DNA of 64,000 bases from positions 186,001 through 250,000 of the forward strand of contig JASANH010000976.1 of assembly GCA_030248295.1 (NCBI GenBank), read 5' to 3'. The position numbers and the translations under genes were made by a program. Under the pieces are notes generated by a model, which saw only the letters and a program-made list of their open reading frames with translations, did not search any database and had not been told where the DNA came from. Positions 17,101 to 28,506 of this stretch are shown piece after piece. Position 1 is the first letter of the stretch, and the number at the start of each line of letters is the position of its first letter. The DNA is from Mesodorylaimus sp. YZB2_4 (lineage: Eukaryota; Nematoda; Enoplea; Dorylaimida; Dorylaimidae).

Positions 17101-17187
17101 CCCATTCGCGGTTCGAAGAAGATGCTGGTGCGTCGCCGATTACTTGATTTGGGCGTGACTGTGGAAGTGAAACCATCCGAGTCGTAG
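14155..17187 (+). CDS. AMPD: AMP deaminase
   Basis: Deaminates AMP to IMP in the purine nucleotide cycle. Fourteen exons: 14155-14196, 14248-14337, 14402-14567, 14643-14889, 14941-15070, 15125-15373, 15439-15570, 15619-15782, 15838-15964, 16016-16179, 16235-16355, 16408-16581, 16720-16830, 16888-17187. They total 2217 nt, 738 residues. Zinc and catalytic motifs are intact: [20 protein letters not shown] (first HxH), [29 protein letters not shown], and [20 protein letters not shown] with the paired aspartates. [20 protein letters not shown] precedes the catalytic barrel as in AMPD1-3. The divergent N-terminal regulatory extension is short. Introns are 50-140 nt with TTTCAG acceptors. The first ATG lies 15 nt after a TTTTTTTTAG tract (14131-14140) that could accept a spliced leader. 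Confidence 0.97.
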
Positions 17188-17899
17188 TCGATTTGCTGAA
17201 GGAATGATTCGAGGACAGACGAAGGCTGAGAAGACATTGGATTAATTTTTCGTATGCGCTCGTAGTAGTGTATTCGATTTCAGGACTGATTTGGTGGTGT
17301 TCTGATAGTAAATTTCTGAAGGCGTTAAATGTGACTCCAGGTCCTGTCCTCATAGTGGCCAGATATCTCCTGTCCTTGGAGATGGAATGTGGCAGAAGTG
17401 CATATTTCAGGGGATGACCCACTGTATCCTTGTCGCATGCTGAAGTAATTCAAGATTACCATGCGCATGATACGATCGAGTACGGCATTGAGTCTGGATG
17501 ATGGAGGAGACTCAAACTGCGCAGCATTACCACAACTAGAGAACATATCGTCAAAGAACCAAATTCAAAAAATTGAAATTTTTAAAGAGTGTGGAAAACA
17601 ACATCCGTTCAATTCAGAACAATCCTCTGCTGCTGGAGTTGTGTGAGAGCATACTGTCCCTTGCGTAAACAGTGCACGCCAGCTCTTGCTACTCTTGCAT
17701 CGTTGAAGTGGCAGCAGTTCCTTCTCGCTCCATTTGCAGCGCCCAGTACTTGCCAACTTTTGCCACTCTTGACTTGCATTTACACTGCAGTCGCTAGTAT
17801 CCTCTTTGCAGCGACTGGGCCAGTTGAGTTCCGATCGTGTAGTCGTCGTTGTGGTTGTGCGGGTGCGAAGATCGACTTTGGGAAATTTGAAACTAATCG
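17188..17899. other. AMPD-Deltex intergenic region
   Basis: 3' flank of AMPD and promoter side of the Deltex-like gene, both on the plus strand. Nothing recognised. Confidence 0.4.
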
Positions 17900-20433
17900 A
17901 TGGAGTCGAGCATGATCTGTTACTTGCTGAACGTGCCTGCCGGGTGCGAAGATGGCCTGAAAAGTCAATTGGAAAAGTTCTGCGGTGGGCCGAAGATTGG
18001 GAAGATTACAAAAATGAGCAAAGCTGGTCGAATTCTCGTCGAATTCCAGGGAAAAGCGGGTAAGCTGGTGTTGGTCGCGGCTGTCGGAGCAAGGAGCTCC
18101 GATCGGATCTTCTAGATCGGGACACGTTCTACATGAAAAGAAAAGGCCTACGTTTGGGTGGAGTTCCCATCGTGGTGGCGCTCGGAGAACAGGTACGCGG
18201 TCCGTGGCAAACGTGAGGAACCCAACTTGGTCACCTCTTCTTACTTTCTTCAGGTGTTGGGAAAATCGGAGACGAAGGTGAAAGACAAAATCTTGCAAGT
18301 GGCCAGGAAGAGGCTGGAAGAGCATCCGATCATTACTCCCTTGTTCCATCTGGCCAAAATGAGGCCGGTTACAAGCTCAGGCCCATTTCGACGAAACCTC
18401 CTGAAAACCCTGGTGGTGGGCGACGATTTTAAGACCCTGATACGGTTCCGAAGTCAGCTGCGTCGAGTGCTGTTCGCCGAGACGAAACAAGTGGATAGCG
18501 CCGACTGCGAGGCGGTAATGACTCTTGCACTGTGGCTAGGGAGCTTGCTTTTTTGTTTTAGCATCAAGAACCTTCTGTGAGCAGCAGTCAGGGTCGGACG
18601 ACTGATGCGACGTTGATGCTGGATTCGAGGGCTCCGAGCGAAGTGGTTGTTGTGGCACTGGACACGTGTCATGTGGCCGAAATCGAGTGCTCCAATATCG
18701 ACAGCGAGGTCTCGCAAGCCATCGCTGTGCCGACTAGGGAAGACTTGGTGCCGTTCGACGAGGTCTTGGATCAACGTTTGTGCAGCATGGCCGGGTCGTC
18801 GTATGTGAACCGTCGCAAAGAATACGTGGCGAAACATGGTTTGTTGCCAGCGTCGACGTGCGTTGCTGAAAAAGGTGACGATTTGATGGACGGCGTGTAC
18901 ATCTTGCACGTCTCGACGGGCCGGTTCGACTTGAGCTCGCTCGGCGACAAAGAATCGCCGAAGATCGAACAGTGTGTCGCCGATTCGTACGAGTCCGTCT
19001 TCAGGGAAGCGGGAAGACTGAATTTGGAATCGATCTCTGTCCTGATTTTCACTGAGGGTGAGACTTTGTACCTTTTCTGAAGGATAAATAGTACATCTAG
19101 TTTATCTCAAGTTCCGCCCAGTCTGTCTGCCCGGGCGGCCGCCAAGGCACTGCGTGCGGTGATCGATGATCGATGGCAATCGGTTCGAGTGCCAGCTCAA
19201 ATACGCTTTTTCCATCCCGATTCCCGAATCACTCTCAGTTTTGGCGATATTTTCAGCGATGCTTACAAGTTTGGGGCTGCGGCGACAGTGATTGTCAGGA
19301 AGAAGAAAAGGGACCGTGGCGTGGAAGACGAGGGAAAATTGTCGATCGCCACGGGAACCTCGCGAGCCAAAGACGCCGAACTGAAAGCCTCCGATGAGGC
19401 CGCGGCCAAAATTGCAGCCCAGCTGAATGAGCAAGATGGAGAGTCGAAGCCCGTCCCGTCGAGCAGGCCATATGGGAAGAGGAGCAAAGGAGAAAAACTC
19501 CGCAGGAAGGCTATGACTCTGAGTACGTGTTTAAAAGTTCCTTATTCCGAAATTTGGTGCTCGAGGCTTTCGATTTGTTTAGAAGAGAAGCAAAGCATAT
19601 TCGATCAACGAACATCGCAATTGGTGGCCGCTCTGAATTCGGATTGGCCCAGTCAGCTAGAATGCGCCGTTTGCAACGAGGATTTCGACGAGAATTCAAG
19701 CTCGGATGCTTGCGAATCGACAATCAGAGAAATGTGCCAGCGCTGTCACAGGCCTTATCACGTTGCCTGTTTCGACCAAGCCGGCGGCGCCTGTTGTTTC
19801 TGTATCAGTGCAATGCAAATGATGCCGGATGGTCGATGCGAGGATCAGCCGATCAATGGAAAGATGGACGTGCAGATCGTCGGCGACGCGTTAGCTACAC
19901 CGCCCGGTCACCTCGACGCTACTGGGCACATTCTGATCACGTACAAGTTCCCGTGCGGAATCCAAGGGGTATCCGACAGAATTTTTATTCGAACTGAATC
20001 ATCTTACAGCTTGCCTTTTCAGTGCAAAGGTCCAAAACCGGGCCAGTTTTACTTCGGGTGCACTCGAATGGCCTATTTGCCCAACAATGAACGAGGGAAC
20101 AAGGTTTGTCGCATGCTGAAAGTGGCCTTCGAGGTGAGTCGATCCTTTTGTCCTTTTCTTTTTGGGGCAGCACCTTGCATCGTAGCGCGGTCTGGTCTTG
20201 GCCATCGACAAGCTTACAACGGGCTACGACGACTACGGCGTGTGTTGGGGATCGATCCCGCACAAAACGAGCTTGACCGGAGGCCGTTCGAAGTAGGACA
20301 CTTCCCGAAAGGGTCGCTCCTCCTTACTCATGCTCTCGCTCTCAGATGCGGATATCCAGATGAGACGTATTTGTCACGAATCGAGAACGTGCTGCGATCA
20401 TTCGGAATCGAGAACTTGGCGGACAAAGACTGA
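17900..20433 (+). CDS. Deltex-type protein with macro domain, C4HC3 zinc finger and Deltex C-terminal domain
   Basis: Predicted ubiquitin E3 ligase acting with ADP-ribose recognition. Exons: 17900-18059, 18146-18192, 18254-18514, 18562-19057, 19112-19522, 19583-19968, 20023-20133, 20186-20292, 20346-20433; phases agree, 688 residues. Residues 1-70 (start MESSMICYLLNVPAGCEDGL) resemble the RRM-like modules of PARP10/14 and DTX3L. Residues about 183-375 look like a divergent macro domain: RRKEYVAKHGLLPASTCVA, then VYILHV, CVADSYESVF and ESISVLIFTEG. Residues 486-532 are a cross-brace finger C486-x2-C-x20-C-x2-C-x4-H-x2-C-x7-C-x2-C. Residues 540-688 match the Deltex C-terminal domain: GQFYFGCTRMAYLPNNERG, GVCWGSIPHKTSL, YGYPDETYLSRIENVL-like end. 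The intron 19969-20022 is 54 nt and open, so retention is possible. The DTC call is strong; macro and RRM calls are by fold-like pattern only. Confidence 0.82.
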
Positions 20434-20695
20434 AGCGAGAAGAAAACAGTTCGTGGAATTGTCAAAGTGTACTAGATGAGTCGTTTTGTAATACGAATGG
20501 GAAAGTCTGTGATTTGATTTTTTATAGTTGGTCTCGTGTTTTTTTGAGGGAGACTGGTACGTATGCTCGAGGACAGTGACGTTTTCGTTCATTATTTTAC
20601 TAGCACTCTGATGCTTCGCCCTATTGGGTCAACTTTAAAAAAAAAATTGTGGCCCCGCGCAGCGGCAGCTTCTCTACTGGATTTCTAATTTTGCC

Positions 20696-21058
20696 TATAG
20701 CTGGTCAGCAGTCATGATGTCATAAGGGAGCCAGTGACCAGGTCTCCTCACGGCAGCGTCCCTTTGTGCGTCTCCACTAGGAGCACCACCACCGCACGAG
20801 GGCATCCTCGGACGATGGCGGGCGGGCTTTGAACCCTGTTGGTGTTCGAGTCGAGACTGTCTACTCGTTTGGCTTTCGCCTGTCCGCTCAGAGCACCTCG
20901 ACGGTACCGGGTGAGTCACCCACGGCTTGGCGTGCAGGGTCAGCAAGGCTTTGTGGTTGAAAACTGATCCCCAATCACCGGGAATTGAACGTGGGACAAA
21001 CCCAGTGACCTGGCAATACAGGTAGATGAATACCAAATCCCTGCACCATTGTGGCCGG
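20696..21058 (-). repeat. SINE family B copy
   Basis: Plus-strand text holds, in reverse, CTCCACTAGGAGCACC, GAGCACCTCGACGGTACCGG, GAGTCACCCACGGC and a GGGAATTGAACGTGGGAC B-box end, with a CACCATTGTGGCCGG head. It fills most of the gap between the Deltex-like and heat shock genes. Confidence 0.75.
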
Positions 21059-21915
21059 CCGACTGGGGTCAGGATTGCACCAAAACTAGCACTATTTGAA
21101 ACGCAAAGATTATGCGCCCATAAATGTGTAATTTGCGACAGGAACTGACTGTAAGTTGCCAGTAGTGAGCAGAACCAAGTGGCAGGTTTACCTAGGTGCA
21201 CAGTGTGGAAATACGGTAAGCGCTGATGCAGTGAGCACAAACTGTACTTTATTCGACGGACGTGGTCACTTGTTCAATACTTTAAGCAATTGCCAAACTT
21301 GGCTTGAGCGAGCGGATCTTCTCGAAAGGATGTCTAATGCTTGCATGCAAAGCCATTTTTTGGGGGATCTCCTCTCTTGTCAGCTACCTATCAAAAGTTT
21401 AACCCTTGCTTGAGTGGCTGGCAATGGTTACGTCACCGATGTCTATCCACACTGGTTTGAGAATACAGCCACCACTTCCACTCGTGGTCACATCCTGACA
21501 CATTGATCTGGATACTATGCCTATAAATTAGGCGTTTTTGTTTCCTTGCATGTCGTACAAGACCTTCCCTCTCGAAGTCAAAGCTGTCTTTTGAGAGCTC
21601 GACAATGGCTTCTTGGAAAGTCTGACGTTCATTGTCGTGCGTCACGAATTCCTCGCTAGCGTACATGCGAGCAAATTTTCGACAGCTGGCACAGAGTCAG
21701 TGACGTCAATAGGCGCTGCTAGCAAAGCCAGACCGCGACGTCAAACAATCTGCAAGATGCCAGTGTCGGAAGGAGTGCCTACGAAGCAGTCATTCGAAGA
21801 AGAAACGTTCTCCAAATTTTGTGTTCCGACTTCTGCTCTCGTTGCCTAGCTTATTTCCGGCCGACTTGCAAGAATTTTTGTTGGATTTGTGCAAATCGAT
21901 TGAATAACTTGGAAA

Positions 21916-22251
21916 ATGCCCCAACCGACTGCAGTGGTGTGGGATTGGCCCTTGCAAAGAACTGACGGCGAAGTTTCCTTAGTCAATGATAAGAAACATT
22001 TCGAAGCTGATTTTGAAGTATCAACATTTCGTCCGCATGATATCGAAGTGAAAGTATTGGGTGATGGATTGATCTTACATTTCCACTCCGAAATGGATAT
22101 TGCCCAAAGATCAATGGCTCGTGAAATCCATCGCACATATAAATTACCATCCGACATTGATATATCCACATTGAAGACGTCCATGAGGAATGGTTTCTTG
22201 CATATTGTAGCCAAAAAGATTCCTCCCACTACCTCCTCCTCGTCCAAGTAG
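21916..22251 (+). CDS. Mini small heat shock protein (nematode HSP-12 type)
   Basis: Single-exon, 111-residue protein consisting almost only of an alpha-crystallin domain, the build of the C. elegans HSP-12 family, whose members form small oligomers and have weak chaperone activity. Seen: DWPLQRTDGEVSLVNDKKHF at the start, FRPHDIEVKVLGDGLILHF (beta-strand core), MAREIHRTYKLPSDIDISTL (the conserved R-x3-R-x-Y-x-LP segment), and GFLHIVAKK at the end. There is no C-terminal I-x-I oligomerisation motif and the tail is only Thr/Ser rich. It sits between the Deltex-like gene and Pax3/7 and is not part of an obvious cluster. No convincing heat shock element was found upstream. Confidence 0.9.
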   Translation: MPQPTAVVWDWPLQRTDGEVSLVNDKKHFEADFEVSTFRPHDIEVKVLGDGLILHFHSEMDIAQRSMAREIHRTYKLPSDIDISTLKTSMRNGFLHIVAKKIPPTTSSSSK

Positions 22252-22944
22252 TCTTCAAGACATGTGGACAATCATAGGCCGCCATATCTACAGTTCTTTC
22301 AAATATGAAAGTATATTTTGGGTTAGCTTTACTGCTCCCAAGACCAGCCTTTTATGGTCTGGTACTGTACATGCCTGTGGTCTGAATATTCTGTACCTCC
22401 TGTTTATTTAGAACAAACTTGACTCTTTTTGAAGTACTGTTTTACTAAACTAGGCATCAGACCAACACTTGGTACATACCATTCACAAATGCGCTTGTGA
22501 CCTTAGATCAAAGACGCCATGGTGGAACTCGGAAATCATCTGGGACAGTGTCATGTCTCACAGTCAGTTCACTACAGACAATAAAACAGAAAAAAGGGTT
22601 AGGAACGTGCCTAGAGAAACAACCACCCGCGAGCACAGAGAATCAATAGCGAGAAACAGTGAGATACAAAATGAAAGAACTCTCAGCCTAGAGTACGTCA
22701 GGGTCAAACCTAAGGTCACCAACTAAATCACAGAGACAAAAACGAGAATAAATACGCGTGCTGCAAATCACCTTGGCACATTACATGATTGCAGCACTCA
22801 CAACCCCACACGTTACAGCCAATACTAATCTATGTTGGATCAGGAGTAACTATGGTACAGTCAAAAACGTCTACATAGTCCAAATAACATATGGCTTAAC
22901 CACACCTGCATCTGCTAAGACAGTTTGCCAGCTTTTAAAACCAA

Positions 22945-25900
22945 CTACACGAATTTTCCAGCCAAACTGGTTGCGGTCAAATTCAGGGGTATCGATGACG
23001 GATGGGCGAAGAAATTGCATGCAGCTGCCGTCGATACCATCGTGGCTGCCGCTGCTGCTGCTGCAACAGCAGCCTGTTGCTGCGGCTGAATGACAGTGGG
23101 CGGTGGGAATGGGAACAGCAATGGGGCACAAGTCCTGGTCAATGCCGAGACACCCAAATGCTTACGCCAACGAGCTCTGCGATTGCTGAACCAGACCTGA
23201 AACAAAAGCGGGTTATAAGTTTGACAGAGAAGGAGGTGTTGATGACTTGCCTGTATCTTACTCTCCAACAAATTTGTCTCTTTGGCCAGTTTTTCTCTTC
23301 GAGCTGTATCCGGATATTGACTATCTTGGAAAGCACGTTCCAACAGTTGCAGTTGTTCCGGCGTGAAACTCGTCCGATTTCGTCGTTTTTGTTGTGTTTG
23401 AATCGAGTTGCCTTTCTTTCCACTGTCTTCATCCGACTGCTCGTCATCGTCGTCCCCATCGTCGTCGATGATGACATTGCCCCTTTTTCCATTCTCTTCT
23501 ATCCGCTGTTTCATCGATTGAGAGCGACTGGTCGACTTGGTGCAGAGTTTAGAATCAGCTGGAAATGGAGTACATGGAGTGAGGGATCAGTTGCAGCAAG
23601 TTGGCCATAATTGCAGATTGTCTGCTTCCGTTCGAGTATACGCAGAGAGAAGGGCTGGCAGAGACTAACTGATCCTTCTATTACAGCAGCCGAGGTCGAA
23701 AAGGAACCCACAAAAGGTCTTCGCTTTTTTTATTTTGACACCATATTATAGCTCTAACTAGAACACATATGGTGCGAACACAAGATGTGGCCCTGAGCCT
23801 ACATATTCCAAAAAAACACCGAAGTGAAGCCTGCACCGTCCCCCACGCATATTTACTGTGAGCCAAATAGCACTAAATTGTGCCCTCATCGTCGGTGCTG
23901 GTGTAGGGCTCCAGCATTTCTGTACATCGCCCAGTGAAGAGTCCCTGACTGTCCCTGGTTCAAACCTTCGCGATGGTGGTCTGTTGTCAAACTCTTGACC
24001 CTCGTGACCATTCACTTTAGGCCATGGGTGATTCAACCAGTATCATCGAGGTGTTCCGAGTCCAAACGTAGAGAGTCTCGGCTTGAACACCAGCAGGGCC
24101 TGTACGTGACTGTCTCTGTGCCCCAAGAGGAGACACAGGGAGACAAGCTGCCTAGTGATCGGGCCACAGGAATGGCCGCTGGTTGGCTACGGACAAAGAT
24201 CATATAAACTTCCTCATTGAAACTCTGGGACGCAGAGCTTGTCTTTCCTTTTATAATGGGCGCAAAAGATCCAGGAAAGATTATTTTATAAGTGGTTTTC
24301 AAAACTGATGCAGTGAAAGAATGATTTGCGAGATTTGCTAGAAAATCTTCTAGTCTTCTTTCTCTCATGGCATCTCTGCATCAAACGAGAGTGGCAACCG
24401 AAGTACTACTTTCAGATATTATGCTGAAAACCATACTCTACCCCAAAATGACGCATAGACGGCCCTTTTATTTCTACTTGCCTAAAGTTCCCCACCCAAT
24501 GGCACTGGGAGAGAATGAAGTTACAGTAATACCATCTCCAGTGTAAACTCACCAGAGCAGTATTGCGCATTCCTCAGCACAGTCCACTACTTCATGGTCT
24601 GACCTGTCTGCCATCTCGATAGTCCTACTGCTGCAGCTCACTTTAATCTTCATCCCTAACTTCTCTCGTGCACTCACTGTAGTATGTGCACCACTTACAC
24701 ATCTACAGTAGCGTACTTGAAAAAGAAAGACTCTGAAAAAAGATGTGAAACATTTTTTGAAAAGACTCAATCCCTTTGCCATTTTAAGAATTTACGCTGC
24801 TCGTTACATATTTCAATCGTACAAAAGTCAAATGACGAAAGAGTACGGCGCCCGACCGTCTGCATCTCATTTCCGTTCATCGACACCGAGGACGTGGAAA
24901 AAGAAATGCGCGTGAAATTGGACACGTCGAGCCTATTACAGTCCCGCTGGAAAAGTAAAATTGTTGATTTTTCATTGCCATGAGAGGTATAAATCGTAAA
25001 CTAGGCACAAAGCCCGAGTGTACCCGCACTTTGACCTTGGCGCACGGCATCTATAGTTTTATTGGTCTATATGCATTGACGGCGAGCGAGGACATCTTCA
25101 TTCCATCATCCCGTCACAGCCCGCGCTCTCCTACCTCACCATATACGGCTATGCTTCTTTTCGCAAAGTGCAAAAGAAAACATTACGCGGGATTTTGAAA
25201 GTGTATTTTGACTTAGACGTTTACAGAAATTATCCGCTCCTCTTACGAACAAAACGAAGCTTAGCCCGAGGCTAATTTCAAATTTCGCCCTAAACACCGA
25301 AACGGAGCGAACCAAACGGAGCGTGCGACTGTGGTACAGTATGTCGAATTCCACAACAGGGTGCGTGGTACTTTGACGTGTGTATAAACTTTTCACGCGC
25401 ATTTGAGCGCATATTTGTCGACAGATAGGAACGACACGTCTGGAACATAGAAGATTAACTACCAGAGCAAAAGTTGAACCGGCGCTCGAGGCCAGTTAAA
25501 AATCTCTAATAGACCTATACGTACATAAATAACGTGTCCATACGCGCTCTGGGTTTTCACGATGACGAGAACATTTGCGGCCAAAAGATAGGAAAAAGTG
25601 TGTCGCGTATTTGGGCAAAACGTACGAGGCCATGTGGTGACTACAGTAGACCCGTAGTGCTAGACTGATCGGCGCGATGAGAAATCATTCTTATCTCGGC
25701 CGACCTATCTTGGCATCGTTTTTGCACTTCATCATCATTTGGCCAATCTCGGAGACAAATCTAGGAAAGGGCTCCGAGTGGTCTGCAATGGAATTCGGGA
25801 CTCCTCGTCGCCAAGCCGTCTGCCCTCCGTTCAAGGAGACGAAAGAAGAAGGGTGCAATTTTCTCAGCGCATTGTTTTATGAGTAGGTATCGCTCTGGTT

Positions 25901-28506
25901 TTCTTATCTCCGGTTGCAAACCGATTAACTACCACGACCTGTCGTCAATCACTCACTCGTAGGCGACGAATTCGGCTTTATCTCGAGGCATAGATCTCAA
26001 TTTTCTATTCATCTTCTGCGCCATAATTGCCGCGCGCTCGTTTTCGTCAGAAACGAAAATTGGTCGAGCCAGTCGCGGCCATCATTATATTAGTACACGA
26101 GACCGTACAAAAAACAGTCACCAACCGTCCCGCCATCTTTTAGCACCTTCCCTAGACAAACGGGCGTTTTAAGTGTAGCGAATCGTGGCCCGAGGGCTCA
26201 GCAAGACAACTCACTCGTCTTATCAGCATGCGTGAATAATGGACACGACTCCAGACGAGTCGGCGCTGACTTACTGTACCACATTCCGGCTAGGTACCCG
26301 ACTGAGAATGGTCACACTACGACTACCCATCAGCACTAACTGCCTGACTGTAATTGCTGGGCGTTTTGAGGAACAGGAATCAGAAAGGTCTAATTTTATA
26401 CGTCACGTCTGAATATTAAATCGTAAATTTTTTATTGCCTATGAATTCTAGCCGAGTTTTTGCTAAAAGAGAGGATAGATGGGAACTGACATCATCGGAC
26501 TGTAATGATACGACGATCAGGTAGCGCGGACAAGCAGTGATAGATTGTCTCTGAGTGCAAACTTCCAATTCCAAAACATAAGATTAGATCACATTACGAG
26601 GCATTCTCCCCAAAAGGCCACCGGGTCTCCGAGAATAATGAATAAACAAGGAGGCAACAAGAATAGACCCGAAAGAACCCGAGCCAAAGTGAAGATGGAT
26701 TGCTCGTGAGCACTCGATTGAAGCAACTCATTGTTTCTGTATCGCCATTTTTCGTGGTCCCCGAGGCAGATGGCTGAGTCATCTTCGCACCGAATCTCGA
26801 ATGGGTGCAAAGAAAGCACCTCCGTGCCAGCTGATGGGAATGCTTCGGCTATAAGGCGCAAAAACGATGCTATGCTTTGTCTTACTGTACCTATCAACCA
26901 GAATTCTTGGCCGGTCACAAGCCTAATCGATGGCAGTTTATGCGCCAAAATGGAGACCCCTGGTTGCGTTCACGCTTTTTCACAAGGTAAACATTCCTCA
27001 GGAGCCGTTGGCGACAAAAGAAATTCTTGCCATTTCAGGAGTTCGGGTACAAACATGCGTGCTGTGTACAAAGAGACCGAAGGCAAAATGGGCACTCGCC
27101 AGTTGCCGTGATAATGTCGAGGTATCGTATCGAGAAAAAGATTGCTCGGGGGCTGTTTTCTTGTACACAAAGTATATGGTATTGTGGAATAATGACAGTA
27201 GAAGACACGCTCCTCAAACTACCGACACCCCGCCGAGTGCCGCTGCCGCTCGGATCCGTATTCATGTCAATTGCAGTGCACACAACGAATGTGCCACTAT
27301 TCATTTTCCAATTGATGCATACAGTCATAAAACGAACGAAAACGCCCTACAGTTAAGCCAGAGAAAATGGTCTCGCGTATTATTGCACATAACCCCACTT
27401 CCAAAATACCATCATGCCAATCGACCAATAAAATGGTGTGCGGCTTGGAAGTCAAAGACAGCAAGCCGACAGAACATCCGCAGACAGATTGGAGAGAACA
27501 GAAAAAGGATCTAAGATCCTGAAGGAAAAACGGTTTATGGGTTTCCAACCTGAGTTGGTTCAGCAGACCTGCCTCCAGTTTACGCGGTAGATGCAAGTTT
27601 GCTGGTGGACATACGTCTCTGCAACTGTAAGCTACTGAGCCAATCAGGGATCTACTGTAGGAAGCACCCCCTCAAGATAAGTTGTGCAGCACATTACCTG
27701 CCACATTTCCAAGTATGCTATCGATACTGTACTTGTGCCAAGTTGGTTGCTGTTGGTTGGCTTTCTCACTTTGACTCCGCTTTTCTGCTTCGATCACTTT
27801 GTCGTCGCTGTCTAAATTGGTGCTCGATTCTTCTTCGTCACTGTCGTCCTCGGTGCTGTTGGACTCGCCGTCGTCGTCTTTGGACGAGTAGTGCAGCATG
27901 GAATTCTTTCCGGACCCAGTATTTTTGAATCCTTTACTTCGCAATAGTCGATTAATCGAAGACACACTGGGCGAAGTCAAACGAGTGCATGAACCCAGTT
28001 CGATTAATTTCTCACGAATTTCCCAAGAAAACAAGGCTGGATTGTCCTGTTTCAATTTGACAATCTCCCTTTCCAATGCTTGGGCGGGCATGCGAGGTCT
28101 GCTGCCACCCACCTGAAACAAAGTACTCGGTCAGGACTGGCTAGGACGTGAACGGACAACGGATACCTGTCCAGGTGCGATGCTACCAGTCTCCGAGTAT
28201 CGGCCCAAGATCTTACTGACACAGCCGTGCGATACACGTAACTGACGACTGATCACACAAGGACGAACTCCGGCAGCGGCCAGTTCGATAATTTTCAGTC
28301 GCAGATGGTGCGGGAGCGGTCGTCCGTTAATGAACACACCACCCAACTGATTGACACGGCCCTGTCCTAATATGTTACTGAACATGATCGGGCCTTAAAA
28401 ACAGTTTAAGTCAAGTCATGTAATCAATCTTTGACATTACAGTAATCCTGCCTTGGCAGGACTTACCGGACGGAGGGGCCGGAAAGCCATTTATAGCAGG
28501 GAGCAT
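22945..28506 (-). CDS. PAX3/7: Pax3/7 (paired/gooseberry class) transcription factor
   Basis: Developmental DNA-binding factor. Exons in coding order: 28506-28467, 28393-28167, 28112-27698, 23558-23251, 23196-22945; phases agree, 413 residues. The paired domain begins [20 protein letters not shown] and continues [20 protein letters not shown]; the RED half contains [14 protein letters not shown] and [15 protein letters not shown]. The first half is clearly Pax3/7-like, not Pax6 or Pax2/5/8. An octapeptide-like [10 protein letters not shown] follows. The homeodomain runs [17 protein letters not shown] to [13 protein letters not shown], with Ser at position 50 typical of Pax, and is interrupted before VWFSNRR at the common 46/47 intron site. 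That intron starts with GC (gcaagt). After the homeodomain only about 68 residues follow, including a poly-Ala run. The start is the first Met giving a short Pax3/7-like leader; the frame is open further upstream. Confidence 0.94.
23559..27697 (-). other. Large Pax3/7 intron
   Basis: 4.1 kb between the octapeptide exon and the homeodomain exon. Apart from the partial SINE at 24.0 kb no repeat was recognised and no ORF has family features. For a Pax gene this is the natural place for enhancers, but none can be identified without comparison. Confidence 0.4.
23990..24195 (+). repeat. SINE family B, partial diverged copy
   Basis: Contains ATGGGTGATTCAACCAGTAT, TCGAGGTGTTCCGAGTCC and AGAGTCTCGGCTTGAACACC, matching the body of family B. 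In the large Pax3/7 intron. Confidence 0.5.

Noticed and set aside
21785..21815. Possible heat shock element upstream of the HSP-12-like gene
   Set aside because: GAA and TTC blocks are present but spacing is wrong (three bases, or none, between half sites).
26930..27514. 194-codon plus-strand ORF in the Pax3/7 intron
   Set aside because: No recognisable motif, overlapping ORFs in other frames, and atypical composition.
22945..28506. First read as Pax6 (eyeless)
   Set aside because: [39 protein letters not shown] and the octapeptide are Pax3/7 features; Pax6 has RPCDISRILQVS and no octapeptide.
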